The notes below the pieces were generated by a model. The model saw nothing but the letters and a program-made list of their open reading frames with translations. It ran no database searches and was not told the origin of the DNA. A stretch of DNA of 64,000 nt from Sweltsa coloradensis. Its lineage: Eukaryota; Arthropoda; Insecta; Plecoptera; Chloroperlidae. Numbering within the stretch: the first letter of the stretch is position 1; the number at the start of each line of letters is the position of its first letter. The stretch is taken from NCBI GenBank assembly GCA_024449915.1, contig JAMZAV010003152.1:1-64000 (forward strand). The letters run 5' to 3'. A program made the position numbers and the translations under genes. This document shows, one piece after another, positions 1-11,499 of this stretch.

Positions 1-22
1 GGGAGACAAAAAGCTTCGGATT

Positions 23-184
23 GGGAGCCACCATAACTTGGCTCCCCATTTGAAATGCGAAATGCTGCGAAACGTGGGGTGCAAAAATCTAGTTTTGGTG
101 CAAAAAAGTGCAAAAATAGTGCAAAAATATGAGACTATTTTCGGTTCGAAATTATAATATGGGGGAGCCAAGTTAATGGACCCT
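23..184. repeat. short inverted-repeat (MITE-like) element
   Basis: The left end (about 23-46) and the reverse complement of the right end (about 160-184) share the core AACTTGGCTCCCC, giving an imperfect terminal inverted repeat of about 24 bp around a roughly 160-bp AT-rich body. There is no coding capacity. The class is not assignable and I did not find a clear target-site duplication. Confidence 0.45.
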
Positions 185-1225
185 CTTGAAACCACTCGTT
201 TCGAGTCGTGAAGTGAGTCAAGTCACCTCGTCGAAGTCGCGAGCGACTTGGCAATATCAAATAGGGTAGTCTTGAAACCCACCATGCGTTTGGAAACGAC
301 AAGTGAGATGAAAATATTTCGAGTCGACTGATTTTTCGCGACTTGTAGCTCCGCCCCCACAGCTCATTGAGCGACCAATCACAAACAGCGTTACATAAAA
401 ATTTCGAATTAAATAATCGATGTTGTGAAGTATATCGATGCTATAATCGATTGTGACGAACTATCGATGCTTTAATCGATTCGCACTTTCAATCAACTGT
501 CAAAACACACTATGCGTATATTAGGCGCGGCCTACTTGTTATTTCAGATTTTTGTTATTATCAAATATCCTAAAGGCAATTATACTCTCTATTTAATTAA
601 TCATATTTTTATATTGTTATATTTGCGTAAGTTTTCTTGGGCTAGGCCTAGCCTACCTAAAATAACAAAACAAATTGCAAAGAAATGTAAAAAAGAGTAA
701 TTTTCATTGAAAAGTTATAAAAATTGTTTTTGTCACAGATAATAAGTGAACAATAATTATGCGATGAGTAAAAAAAAGTAAAAAAGTTTCCCCAGACGGG
801 ATTGGAACCGACGACCTCCCACACTCCAATCAAGCGCTCTAACCACTCGGCCAACGGGCTACTTATGCAGATGCACGCTAACTTGCGATGAGCGTAAATA
901 ATTTGTCACGACAATTAGGACACTTTAAATACTTTTAAAGCCTTTTGCCAACATTTTTATAATGTAATTTACGTCTTTATACAAAGGATGTACCTTATAA
1001 CTATTTATTTAGTAATTTAAAACTTTTGATGTGGCAGTCAAGTGACTCAAGTCGCGTGAAATAGTCCAACTCACCACCAAATATCTCGTGGTTTGAAACG
1101 TGAAAAAATATTCGTTTCAAGTCACCGTGCGACTCGTGGTCTTGTCCCAAGACTACCGATTTGGCGATTTTGATCGACTTGGAACGAAAACGCGACTCGG
1201 AACGAAAGTGAGATGACTAAAGACT
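184..1225. repeat. possible degenerate inverted-repeat element
   Basis: The stretches at about 184-345 and 1025-1225 are rich in the same words (GAGTCG, AAGTCAC, CTTGAAAC, GTAGTCTTG) in opposite orientation, suggesting decayed terminal inverted repeats around an AT-rich centre that also holds the tRNA-like sequence at 789-860. No ORF is recognisable. An alternative is two unrelated low-complexity stretches. Confidence 0.3.
789..860 (-). pseudogene. tRNA-like relic (SINE head or tRNA pseudogene)
   Basis: Read on the minus strand, an A box (TGGCCGAGTGG) and a B box (GGTTCCAATCC) are at tRNA spacing within 72 nt. The base after U33 starts GGA, a serine-type anticodon, but there is no long variable arm. 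The T stem has one mismatch and two wobbles, and the acceptor stem pairs only in its middle. It is therefore unlikely to be a working tRNA; a tRNA-derived SINE head or pseudogene fits better. Confidence 0.55.
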
Positions 1226-1229
1226 TGGC

Positions 1230-1762
1230 CTCCTGCTTTGTACTCCTCGACGTCTGCTCGGCGGTCCAGGTTAGTGGAAGAACCTATATGACTGTCAAGG
1301 TTACACCATCCTTTCGGATGGGACGTAAAGATGTTTGTCCCCTTGGTACTTGTCGAAAGGAGTAGGCTATGTGCCGATACCGTGTTTACCCCCTACCTTT
1401 ATATTCATACTTCATCCTCATCTATCACCACTCATCGGCACTAGGGCCTATCAAATCAATTGTTATAATAGTGGGGTGGAACTCTACTAGTTTGACGGAA
1501 TTGCAATTTTTTGTTTTTTTACTTTATTTTCTTTGCCAAATCACTGATATTTCAAAGTATATTAAAAATAAATGCGCGGAAACCAATTAAAAATAATTTT
1601 CAGCTTCTGTTTTATAAACAAAAGTAAGTTATAAGTAGCGCGGAGCGACGCGGCCTAGGCCTACCGTGCTGAGATGTACTCACTGCAAGTTACCTTACAA
1701 AACACAAAAAAAAATCTAAAATAGAATCATCACGTTTTTACTGTTATAATAAAAAAAACTTC
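1230..1762. other. no gene recognised; possible conserved repeat tail
   Basis: I see no coding region here. The word CCTTTCGGATGGGACG at about 1310-1326 resembles motifs I associate with 3' tails of invertebrate repeats; this is recollection of a motif, not a match I could run. The rest is AT-rich and unstructured. Confidence 0.3.
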
Positions 1763-1846
1763 AAAACCTTTAACGTCGCTATTTTAAACGAAAATCCTTT
1801 TGTGGTGAAAGTCCTTTATATTTAAAATAGCGACGTTAAAGGTTTT
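1763..1846. repeat. perfect 26-bp inverted repeat hairpin
   Basis: Positions 1763-1788 and 1821-1846 are exact reverse complements (core TTTAACGTCGCTATTTTAAA) separated by 32 nt. The transcript would form a 26-bp perfect stem. It could be a tiny MITE or a fold of pre-miRNA size; neither can be decided from the sequence. Confidence 0.75.
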
Positions 1847-1849
1847 TGT

Positions 1850-2290
1850 AGGTGGAGTATTTTAGCGAAAATGGTTGGTACGCCTAGTAAGTAAAATCAG
1901 ACGTAAATACCAAACATGGCGGATCAATGACAGTGAAATGAGCAAGTGTTTGTGTTAAATATGTGTTATTCTATTTAATTGGTATATTTTCAGAGTGATT
2001 AGTATAAATAAATCGTTAATAATGCGTCTTCTTCATTTGTTTCTATTTTGAAGATGTTTTTTTATTCTTTTTCTTTGGAAAAACTGTGTTGAAAAGTTGG
2101 ACCGCACCTACTGAACTAGGCCTACCTATAGTACCAAAACGACCGATTCAAGAAACTAAAAGTGATTAAATAAGTCCAGAAACTACTTTCCGCGGCCCAA
2201 AACTAAGAAAATGCATAAAAATATTCAGTTAGAAAAAGGAAAATCATAAATTTAATGCAAAATAGCACTTCCGTCAATTAAGATTATACC
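1850..2290. other. AT-rich sequence, nothing recognised
   Basis: No ORF of family-recognisable content, no RNA gene and no obvious repeat end was seen. The right edge touches the foldback element that begins near 2295. Confidence 0.5.
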
Positions 2291-2294
2291 TATT

Positions 2295-5200
2295 GGGGTC
2301 TATAAGCCTAACAACGTGCAAATGTGAAGAAAGCATGAAAATTGGTGAATTTACAAATATGACCACAAGGAATCCAAAAATCGATGGCCCCAAGTTGATT
2401 CCTGTAACTTTCTTATTAATTGAATTAAAAAAAATTAATTGATTAATTAACCAAAAAAAATTTTTTTTAAAAGGAGACAACACAGTCGACATTGGTATCA
2501 AATGGAAGCTTATTTTACGGAAAATGAATAATTGAAAAAATTTTTAAAAAATTTAAATTTAAATTAATCATCTAATTAATTGATTTTAGTTATATTTTCC
2601 CAATTTTGATGCATGTATAATTATTTACACCTAAAATTCTACCGATTGTTATACAATTTCACCCCTTTACTAACATAATGCTAATAAATCCAAATTTTGA
2701 TGGCTTCAAAAAAAAATTTCCCCTTCAACTCTTAGATTAATGGATTAATGAAATTAATAATTAGATTAATACCAGTTAAATGTTTGACATTCACAAACCA
2801 CAGTCAACTGATGTATCAAATAATAACAAAACAAGCATAATAAAAGAGGAAAGGGATGGCCCCAAGGTCGGGTTCTTATCACTTTCCCATTAATTCAATT
2901 AATTCAATTAACGGCAATTAATCAAAAAAATTACAAAATTAATGTAAAAAATAAACACAGCATAGTCGACTTGGGTATCAAATGAAAGCTTATTTCACGA
3001 GTAAATAATATGTGAAAAATATTTTTCATTAATTAATTAATCAACCAATTAATTACTTTTAGTAAATTAAAACCACTTTGATTTTTGTATAGTTATGTAT
3101 TCCAAAAACTTTACCGATTGTCATAAAATTTCACCACTTTAATAACATAATGCCAATTAATCCAAATTTCGATGGCCCCAAACGAAATTCCTGCAACTCC
3201 CAGATAAATGGATTAATGAAATTGAGAATGAGCTAGATTCCCTTAAAATTGTCTTAACATTCAATATGCGCTACGATTGACAATTGTAGTATTAAAAAAA
3301 ATGATCACAATAAACCAAAATCAATCAAATGTGTAAATGATCACAACATAGTCGACTTGGGTACCAAATGAAAGCTTTTTTTATGAATAATTGAAATGTG
3401 AAAAAATATATTTAGTTAATTAATTAATCATCTAATTAATTAATTAATCATCTAATTAATTACAATCTAGTAAAATTTTACCACTTTGGTTATGTATAGG
3501 TATCAAAAACTCTACCGATTGTCATAAAATCTTACCACTTCACTTACACGATGTCAATAAAATAAAATAAGATAATTATAGCACCAAACGAAATTCTTGT
3601 AACTTACATTTAAAAAAATAAATGAAATTAAGAATTAGCTAGTTCACGTGCCACAGTCAACTGGTGTATTAAATAATAGCCAATTGTATGGTAAATTAAA
3701 AGAACATTGACAGAATTTTATTAAGGCATATGTTTATTAATATGCTATCCGAAAATTACACTTCAATTTAATTTAATTAATTAAAAATAATAATAATTTA
3801 AATTAAAGTGTAATTAACGGATAGCATATTAATAAACATATGCCTTAATACAATTCTGTCAATGTTCTTAATTACCATACAATTAGCTATTATTTAAAAC
3901 ACCAGTTGACTGTGGCACGTGAACTAGCTAATTCTTAATTTCATTTATTTAATAAAATATAAGTTACAAGAATTTCATTGGTGCTATAATTTTTTTTTTT
4001 ATTTTATTGGCATCGTGTAAGAAAAGTGGTAAGATTTTATGACAATCGGTAGAGTTTTGATACCTATACATAAACCCAAAATGGTAAAATTTTACTTGAT
4101 TGTAATTAATTTGATGATTAATTTTTAGATGATTAGGCCTAATTAATTAACTAAATATATTTTTTCACATTTTAATTATTCAAAAAAAGCTTTCATTTGG
4201 TACCCAAGTCGACTATGTTGTGATCATTTACACATTTGATTGAAATAAATATAAATTAAATTCAATTAATAATAATTAGTGGAATTCAGTTTGGACCCAT
4301 CATTATTTAGGTTTATTGTGATCATATTGTTTTTAATACTAATTGTCATTCGTAGCGCATAATTGAATGTTAAGACAATTTTAAGGGAATCTAGCTCATT
4401 CTCAATTTCATTAATCCATTAATCTGGGAGTTTTCAGGAATTTCGTTTGGGGCCATCAAATTTGGATTAATTGTTATTATGTTTTAAAGTGGTGAAATTT
4501 TATGACAATCGGTAAAATTTTTGGAATATATAACTATACAAAAATCAAAAGTGGTATAATTTTACTAAAATGTAATTAATTGGATGATTAATTAATTAAT
4601 GAAAAATATTTTTTCACATATTATTTACTCGTGAAATAAGCTTTCATTTGATACCCAAGTCGACCATGCTGTGTTTATTTTGTACATTAATTTGTAATTT
4701 TTTGTGATTAATTGCCGTTAATTGAATAAATTGAATTAATGGGAAAGTGATAAGAACCCGACCTTGGGGCCATCACTTTTCTCTTTTATTACGCATGTTT
4801 TGTTATTATTTGATACATCAGTTGACTGTGGTTTGTGAATGTCAAACATTTAACTGGTATTAATCTAATTATTAATTTCATTAATCCATTAATCTAAAAG
4901 TTGAAGGAATTTTGTTTGGAGCCATCAAAATTTGGATTTATTGGCATTATGTTAGTAAAGGGGTGAAATTGTATGACAATCGGTAGAATTTTAGGTGTAC
5001 ATTATACATAAATCGAAAGTGGTAAAATATTACTAAAATTCAATTTATTAGATGATTAATTAATTAATTTTTAAATATTTTTTCATTTATTCATTCTCCG
5101 TAAAATAAACTTTCATTTGATACCAATGTCGACTGTGTTGTCTCCTTTAAAAAAAAATTTGTTGGGTTTAAATTTAAACAATTTAATTTATTAATTCAAT

Positions 5201-5337
5201 TAATAAGAAAGTTACAGGAACTCAACTTGGGGCCATCGATTTTTTGGGTTCCTTGTGGTCATATTAGTAAATTCACCATTTTCATGCTTTCTTTACGATT
5301 TGCACGATTTTTATATATATTGGAGCTTATAGACCCC
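2295..5337. repeat. 3-kb foldback palindrome with tandem units in each arm
   Basis: The two halves are near-complete reverse complements of each other, meeting near 3785. The outer ends are GGGGTCTATAAG at 2295 and CTTATAGACCCC ending at 5337. Each arm contains about three diverged copies of a 400-500 bp unit, recognisable by the repeated word TAGTCGACTTGGGTATCAAA or close variants (near 2485, 2965 and 3350 on the left; 4200, 4650 and 5125 on the right). The arms are extremely rich in TTAATTAA-like words. There is no coding capacity. The architecture resembles Foldback-type elements, whose long inverted repeats are built of tandem subunits; membership in a named family is not claimed. Confidence 0.85.
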
Positions 5338-5339
5338 AC

Positions 5340-6230
5340 TATAATATGTATTGTATTAATAAAGGTCCTGTCAAATTTTCAGTTGCAGGATACAAACCAC
5401 TAACCACATCCATTGTCAATAATCATTCAGTTTTTGCAGTAGGCCTACTGTATTATCATTCTTCAACCTTTTTATAATTGGAAGGAAAGTATATTTGTTT
5501 TTGATTAGAATAAAAAAATAAAATAATAAAAATTTAAAATTGGTAATATTTGCAGCAATAAAGTAGGTTTATCCCAATCCTGCACTATACTATACCATCC
5601 TTTTTTATGTTGGCTACGTGGCTAACCATATTTTTTTGGGATCTCGGGAAATATAAACTCTCCCACCATATTTTAAAGGGGAAGGGGGGAAAAATTTTTG
5701 CCAAAAGAAGGGGGGGGGGGGGGGAGACAGTATTTGGCCTATTATTCAAAAATCAAAAAAAGTCCTGTTACTTAAAAAGATTATCAGAAAAAATATAGTG
5801 TGCCTTACTTATTAAGGGGGCCCCTGTGATAACATTTTAAAACTTAATGTAGAGCCTTATAAAAAAAAAAACAATTAAAACCCTACTTCCAAGTCTACCC
5901 TTTTTTACACTTTTTTCACAGGGGTTGCTTTGGGCACAAGCATGTTGGAATAAATTACAGAAACGGGTTTTTAGAAATAAAATTTTTTAAAAACAGAAGA
6001 AAAAAGCTCATGGAATTTCATATACACTATAACATAGGATTTTAAATTATTTTATTTTTTTTAATTTCTTACAACAAATTACTAGCTTTATTATTTTTGC
6101 GTTTTCAATTTTTCTTATCTCGAAATTTTACGCGATTTTTTCTGGCCCCATATCGTTATTTTGTGGTCAAATTTTTTGGGCGCGCTAAGTAGATGTTTAC
6201 TTTTATTTTTAAAAAATTCCTCTATTTCTC
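5340..6230. other. AT-rich sequence with a poly-G tract
   Basis: No gene is supported. A run of about 15 G lies near 5709-5725, in a purine-rich stretch, followed by T-rich low-complexity sequence. A short ORF through this stretch consists of low-complexity residues and is not credible. Confidence 0.5.
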
Positions 6231-6232
6231 GT

Positions 6233-6480
6233 GTAAAAGGCCCAACATGGCCCCTATACATTGGGAAGGGTTGCGACGACCAACCCTAGTGGCACACGAG
6301 CGAGTTAGACGAGCCTCCGCCCGGTGGCGGAGAGTAGTGGACCTTTGGGTTGGGGTTACTTTCCAAGAGGCACTGGGTCCCCGGTCTGGCCTTAGACCAC
6401 TATACCCTTGGGGAGACGGATAGCGCGGCAATTGTGAAGCCCACCTTTTCGGCCAGTTCCAAGAACGAGGTGGGGGCAAA
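6233..6480. other. unexplained GC-rich island
   Basis: About 250 bp markedly richer in GC than the surroundings, with short self-complementary words such as CCTCCGCCCGGTGGCGGAG and GGTTGCGACGACCAACC. Overlapping open frames on both strands are expected of GC-rich DNA and show no family motif. It might be a structured RNA fragment, as the 28S piece at 11.5 kb is, but I do not recognise it. Confidence 0.35.
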
Positions 6481-6616
6481 AACATCGCGCGCGTGCTTTG
6501 ATGTACGTAAATATACGATAAAGACTGTAAAACAATGTGGATTTTTTATTCCAGTGTAAAAATTTTACTGAAATTTTTTTTCGTAATTAGGTAGTAATGC
6601 AAATAGAGACATAATA

Positions 6617-6617
6617 A

Positions 6618-6711
<94 letters not shown>
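6617..6711. repeat. (AAT)n microsatellite
   Basis: An almost pure run of the trinucleotide AAT/ATA of about 30 units. Confidence 0.95.
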
Positions 6712-6714
6712 TTT

Positions 6715-7960
6715 TACTTTAGATAATTATTATGGTTATTTTACATTAGAGTCTTTTCAAGGCAAATAGACCTGAAAAAGCACATGGACTGTCATGAAAC
6801 ATAATATGCCTTATACTTCTGGTATAAATGGCTCTTGAAGGCGATTTGGTATTATTATATAAATAAAATACAGTATAATGTATAAAGTGTTTGTTGTGTT
6901 ATCATTGTATAGCTCACTATTATAGTGCAAAAATTAATTTCGTATTCATATGCATATTATGTTTTGAACTGTTTTTTCACAAAAATTGTTGTATTGGATG
7001 GAAACCCATAGGCCTAATCCCTTTAAAAAAAGTGCAGACCAATGATCTTACAAAGCTATTATTATTTTTATTATTTGTAGGCCCTCGGACAGTTCTGAGC
7101 GGTCCCCTCACTACTGCCAAACAATAACAGAGAGATTTTGAGAATGGCGACTTTTTAACTCTATTTGGGAAAGGGTTCCATGTCATCTTGGGTTTTTGAT
7201 AGACTTTTAAATTTTTTAATAGAGCAAAATAGGCTACTTAACTAAAATGAGAGTTTACAAATTATATATTTTACCTATGAAAAAAAAAAAAAAAAGCTTT
7301 TTATTATGTTTTGTTTCCCATAGATACTATTACTATAGCACATATCAATCTAAAATGGGCATTTAGAAACTTGCACGAATAAATTATATATACAACACGC
7401 AAATATGCGTTCCAAAATTACACCTCTAGGTAATAAGCATATTTGGACCAAACCGCATGCCTAAATAAACGTAGACGATTTACAGAAAACGTAGCCAATG
7501 AGGGCCCAAATTTTATAGCAAAGTCCTGTAGGGATCGTCCCCATGGGCCGTGTGAGATTACCGCACGTCTAGCTAGATAAAAAATTAACAAGTTTGGAAA
7601 ATTTTCTGGTAACGGTGGACCAACATTAAATTGTTCTGTTACTTAAAAACTAGTTGGTCAAACGGGAAATATCTTTTTTGAGTTTGGGGGCTGAAGGATG
7701 AATACCCCTTTAGAAAAAAACATTCCTTCCCGTAAATAAAAAATATATAACTTATTTAGATATGATGATGAGATGTTGTAATCTGGCATATTTCCGCCAA
7801 AACACATAGAAATATATTTCTATCGGAATATGGTTAAAATAAATTAAAAAACTTCTTTGATGTGTTGTCCCAAGGAATAAATATGCATAATACATTTTAA
7901 GAAACCATCACATTGTCGAAAGTAACGAGAGATTCACTACTTTTAGTAGCAAAAATTACG
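6715..7960. other. AT-rich sequence, nothing recognised
   Basis: Several short open frames on both strands overlap one another and show no domain motif. No RNA gene or element end was identified. Confidence 0.45.
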
Positions 7961-7969
7961 TACGTTTAA

Positions 7970-8290
7970 ATGGTACTACGCCCCTTCTTGCCACCACCGA
8001 CTTCCAAGAATCTCTCCCTCTCTCTCACTCTCTTTGTTCCCAGCTCGGCTTCAACCGCTGCAACGGCAGGTATAGGCGCGCGCTCTGTCCACCCGATATA
8101 TGGTCTAAGGGTCTGGCTCGCTGGCCTGGCCGCATTCCAATGTCACGTGACTATTGATTTTCTCGGTTGTCGTCTGAACGAACGATCCCCGAATCGACCG
8201 TCTGCACTACCCTACAGGCAGAGCCCGCGCTCCCGAAAACTATGTATAAAAAATCGATTGACAAACCACCTTGTCAATCGCCTATAGCCC
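7970..8290. other. CT/GC-richer island, unidentified
   Basis: A pyrimidine-rich run (CTCTCCCTCTCTCTCACTC) followed by about 230 bp of balanced composition. A 105-codon frame on the plus strand has no recognisable family features. Not assigned. Confidence 0.3.
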
Positions 8291-8457
8291 CCTAGTAGCT
8301 GCCATTTAAGTAGACCATAGGTCTAATTACTAGGCACTGAAAACACTTGCTATATTATTTTAGTAAGATTCTTTGGCTTTATGGTGAACTTTGGATATTT
8401 GCGTATGCAAATATCGATGCAAAAATTTGGGTGTGACAGGCCTAACAGGCTGTCCGG

Positions 8458-8760
8458 CTACAGTTTTAAACAGTTCAGGCTACGAGCATTAAATGAGAGA
8501 ATCTTTATCTTTGAAGAAACTTGACATGTAGGCATATTGCTTGCAATCGAATCACCCAAATAATCGCTCTTGTCAAATAAAGAATTAGAGAACTGCGGAA
8601 GAGAACACTGCCAGCATATCCAATCCTTGTGATTCAAAATAGAATCCCTTATTTGGTTAGATTTCATCTTTAAGCAAGTTTTGTGAAAATATTTGCCACA
8701 AACAGAGCAATCTAAAAATACCTGATTCCTTCTACCTGGCAATTCACACATGCCACAAAT
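8458..8760 (-). pseudogene. LINE fragment: PHD-type zinc finger leading into endonuclease
   Basis: The minus-strand frame encodes a C4HC3 PHD-like finger: C-G-M-C, then C-S-V-C, then H and C in FHKTC, and finally WICWQC. About 40 residues later comes KIKILSFNARSL, which matches the opening beta-strand of the exonuclease-endonuclease-phosphatase domain of non-LTR retrotransposons. A PHD finger directly before that nuclease is known in several animal LINE clades, where it probably binds chromatin or nucleic acid. The frame ends two or three residues into the nuclease domain at the left edge and abuts the PLE fragment on the right, so only about 100 residues survive. It is a dead 5' fragment of a LINE polyprotein. 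Confidence 0.7.
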
Positions 8761-8764
8761 TCTT

Positions 8765-9811
8765 GGAGGACCAGGATTAAGACCGATTGTTAGTGCATTT
8801 TACTCGCCTACACATGAACTAGCGAAATTTGTGTCGAAATGTTTTCAACCATTTGCTGAAGACTCCAAGTCGTTTGTTCGAAACTCAACACATTTCATAG
8901 AGCTACTTAAATCATGTTAAATAGAGCCAAATCACCTTCTTGTTAGCTTCGATGTTGTGTCGCTTTTTACAAAAAAAAACAAATCAAGAAGCTCTTAAAA
9001 TTATTAATGACACTATCAAGCCACCTACCTACACACGTCATAAAGCTAGCTGAACATTGCCTTTCTTCAACCTTCTTTATGTATGATGGGTGTTTCTACA
9101 AACAAGTGGAGGGTGCTCCATTGGGTTCCCAGCTGTCGCCGGTGATCGCAAACTTGTTCATGACAGATCTGGAAATTCGTGCCTTAGATACAGCACCTTT
9201 AGGCCGTAAACCTTTGTTGTGGTTGAGGTACGTAGATGACATTTTCAGTATTTGGCCATATTCAAGAGAACTTCTAGATATATTCCTTGAACATCTGAAT
9301 AGTATCCACGTCAACATTAAGTTTAATATGGAGATTGAAGAGAACAACAGTCTTGCATTTTTAGATGTACTAGTTAGTAAACGATCAGATGGATCGTTGG
9401 GACACACTGTCTATCGGAAGCCCACACATACTAACCGCTACCTAAACGCACAATCCCATCACTCGCCAGCCCAAATTAGATCTGTGGCAAACACCCTGGC
9501 ATTTCGATCAAAATCAATTGCTGACAAGGATAGTATAAATGTTGAGATATGGGTTTTCTAATGTAAGCATAAATAATGCATTTAATCGTGTACCTAATAA
9601 AACTCAAGCGAATGTAGATGATGAAACTGTGAAGCCACGAAAAGTAGCATTTTTGCCCTACATGAGAGGCACTACTGAACGAGCTAGCAAGATCTTGTCT
9701 GGGCATGAGGTAAAAACTGTATTCCTACCACACAGGAAGGTTAGTTTATTTTTAAGATCACCAAAGGATGCCATACCATTGGAAAACCATAGTATTATAT
9801 ATTCTTATTAA
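8765..9811 (+). pseudogene. Penelope-like element reverse transcriptase, broken
   Basis: PLE reverse transcriptases are related to telomerase and normally carry a C-terminal GIY-YIG endonuclease. In order: GLRPIVSA near 8770, LVSFDVVSLFT near 8945 (finger and palm strand A with its aspartate), KQVEGAPLGSQLSPVIANLF near 9100, YVDDIF near 9232 (catalytic aspartates), FLDVLV, and VYRKPTHTNRYLN near 9410. These are the hallmark blocks of the family. A stop near 8920, a frameshift in the poly-A run near 8975 and another near 9540 interrupt it. The last frame (9539-9811) carries the PLE thumb blocks AFLPYMRGTTER and LRSPKDAIPLE. No endonuclease follows, so the copy is also 3' truncated. Confidence 0.9.
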
Positions 9812-10436
9812 GTTTTCTAGTCAGGATGGATTAATAGTTTACAAATAACGACGGATTACATTTTTAGTTGACTGTTTATTGATACTATGACATTACAGTA
9901 AAGTGCGGGAGTCCTACTTTTCGGATCCCACCAAACAACTTAGAAATCTACTACGTAGTACCAACCTAACAACATGATACATGTAGTTGTTGTTGTCAGT
10001 TTTCAAATACCTTTATATAACATCCCCTTTTCTAAACTGAAACATTACTATTCAACAACATAATGAGAAGTACAATTATTTGTTTTACAATTCTAATGAT
10101 AGGGTTTCAAAGATAGAATTGCTTACTTAAATTACAAACTATTTATAAGTCATAAATCATAATCAAAAGAGTTGCTTAGCGCTGATAGTCCAACAGATAA
10201 CGAGGCAGTTGTTTCTTTCGAGTTGGCCAAGTTATCGTTTGAGACAAAGGAGGTTCTAAAACTAAAGGATCAATCGGAATCACTGGTTCTGGACTGCGAT
10301 TCTATAACTCTGACGGAGTTGGACCCAGGCGTTTTCTACCGTAATCGACTCGGTTGTAAGTGATCGACCCAGTTGAGGTCGATATCGTTGCGATATAATC
10401 CGTGACAACCGAGTCCGACTCGGTAATATTTGTATA
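9812..10436. other. no gene recognised
   Basis: A 63-codon frame at 10172-10363 has ordinary codon composition but no motif I recognise; it may be the end of a degraded retroelement ORF. An imperfect inverted repeat (GACTCGGTTG near 10345 and CAACCGAGTC near 10407) lies just before the next element. Confidence 0.35.
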
Positions 10437-11209
10437 CTAGGAAAACGCTTAAGTCCCGCCGCGTTGTTGGATGAGCGTAATTGGTGCATTGAGCTGCCAT
10501 GTGTAACGCGGATTTTCTGTTGTTCTGTGAAAAAATTATTGCTGAGTCGAAGATTTTTTTAAATTAAATTAAATAAAATAAAAAATTTACTTAATTTTTT
10601 TATTAAATCGTAATTAAAAAAAAATAAAAAAATCGTAAAATTGCAATTTTCATAAGAAATAATTATTCGATTGCGCTCAAATTTAACACGAGTATATAAA
10701 TTGATGAAATTAAGGTTCTGTGAAAAAATCATTACAATAGGATAAAGCATGTAGGTGTTATAAGTCAAAGAATTGTTTTAAAAAAGAAAAAACCCGTAAA
10801 ATTTCGATTTTCATGAGAAAATAATTTTTCGATTACGCTCAAATTTCACACGAATATTTTAATTCATAAAATTAAGGTTCTGTTAAAAAATCATTACAAT
10901 CGGATAAAGCGTGTAGGTGTTATAAGTCGAAGAAATTTTTAAAAATCGAAAAAAATCGTAAAATTGCGTTTTTTATAAGAAAAAATTTCCCGATTGCGCT
11001 CAAAAACGTGGCAGTTCTAAGTTCAGAGATTTCGAAGACCTCCATAAAATTTCATCGCAATCGGAGTATCGGTTTAGCCGGAATCGTGTTAACAAACACA
11101 CAAAAATACAAAAAAAAAAAAAAACAAACATTCCGGATTTTTTTCTCCAGTGTAGTGAAATGGAATCTTTTCGCTCGCTTCGCTCGCTACGCTCGCTACG
11201 CTCATCCAA
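10437..11209 (-). mobile_element. Helitron/Helentron-like non-autonomous element, family A copy 1
   Basis: On the minus strand the element begins TTGGATGAGCG and ends with a subterminal CGCTCATCCAA, then an AACGC...GCGTT hairpin, then TTTTCCTAG. Length is 773 bp, close to the two other copies in this window (770, and 780 after removing a nested insertion). The body holds about three diverged 150-bp units, each with a conserved block ending in a run such as TTATAAGTC. The 5' end carries repeated GCTCGCTTCGCTCGC-type words. Subterminal inverted repeats, a 3' hairpin and a CTAG end without terminal inverted repeats fit rolling-circle transposons of the Helentron-associated kind; the class is inferred. 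No ORF of its own is credible. Confidence 0.7.
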
Positions 11210-11212
11210 AAA

Positions 11213-11480
11213 TGGTGGATGATAAGCCTTGGCCTACACGTAAACACAACCAGATTATTAACTTTCTCAAACGAATAACAATAGTATGCTCAAAGAAAAC
11301 CAACCTCTAGTAAGGGCCTACCCCCAAAAGTCCCGTGCGTTCCCTTTTCTCATGAAATTATACCATTTAAATCCAATTTCTCCCCGATTGGAAATAATAC
11401 ACACCTCTATGTCATTTCGAATATTTGACAACTGACTGCGAATCATTTGTTCACATGTGACCGTCCACTGCCATGTAAAT
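11213..11480. other. nothing recognised
   Basis: A short spacer between the family-A element and the rRNA fragment; no motif was seen. Confidence 0.4.
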
Positions 11481-11499
11481 CATACCTTTCGACATCGAC

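Noticed and set aside
6193..6559. Overlapping 69-87 codon frames on both strands
   Set aside because: They lie in the GC-rich island, overlap each other and show no family motif; open frames on both strands are expected from base composition.
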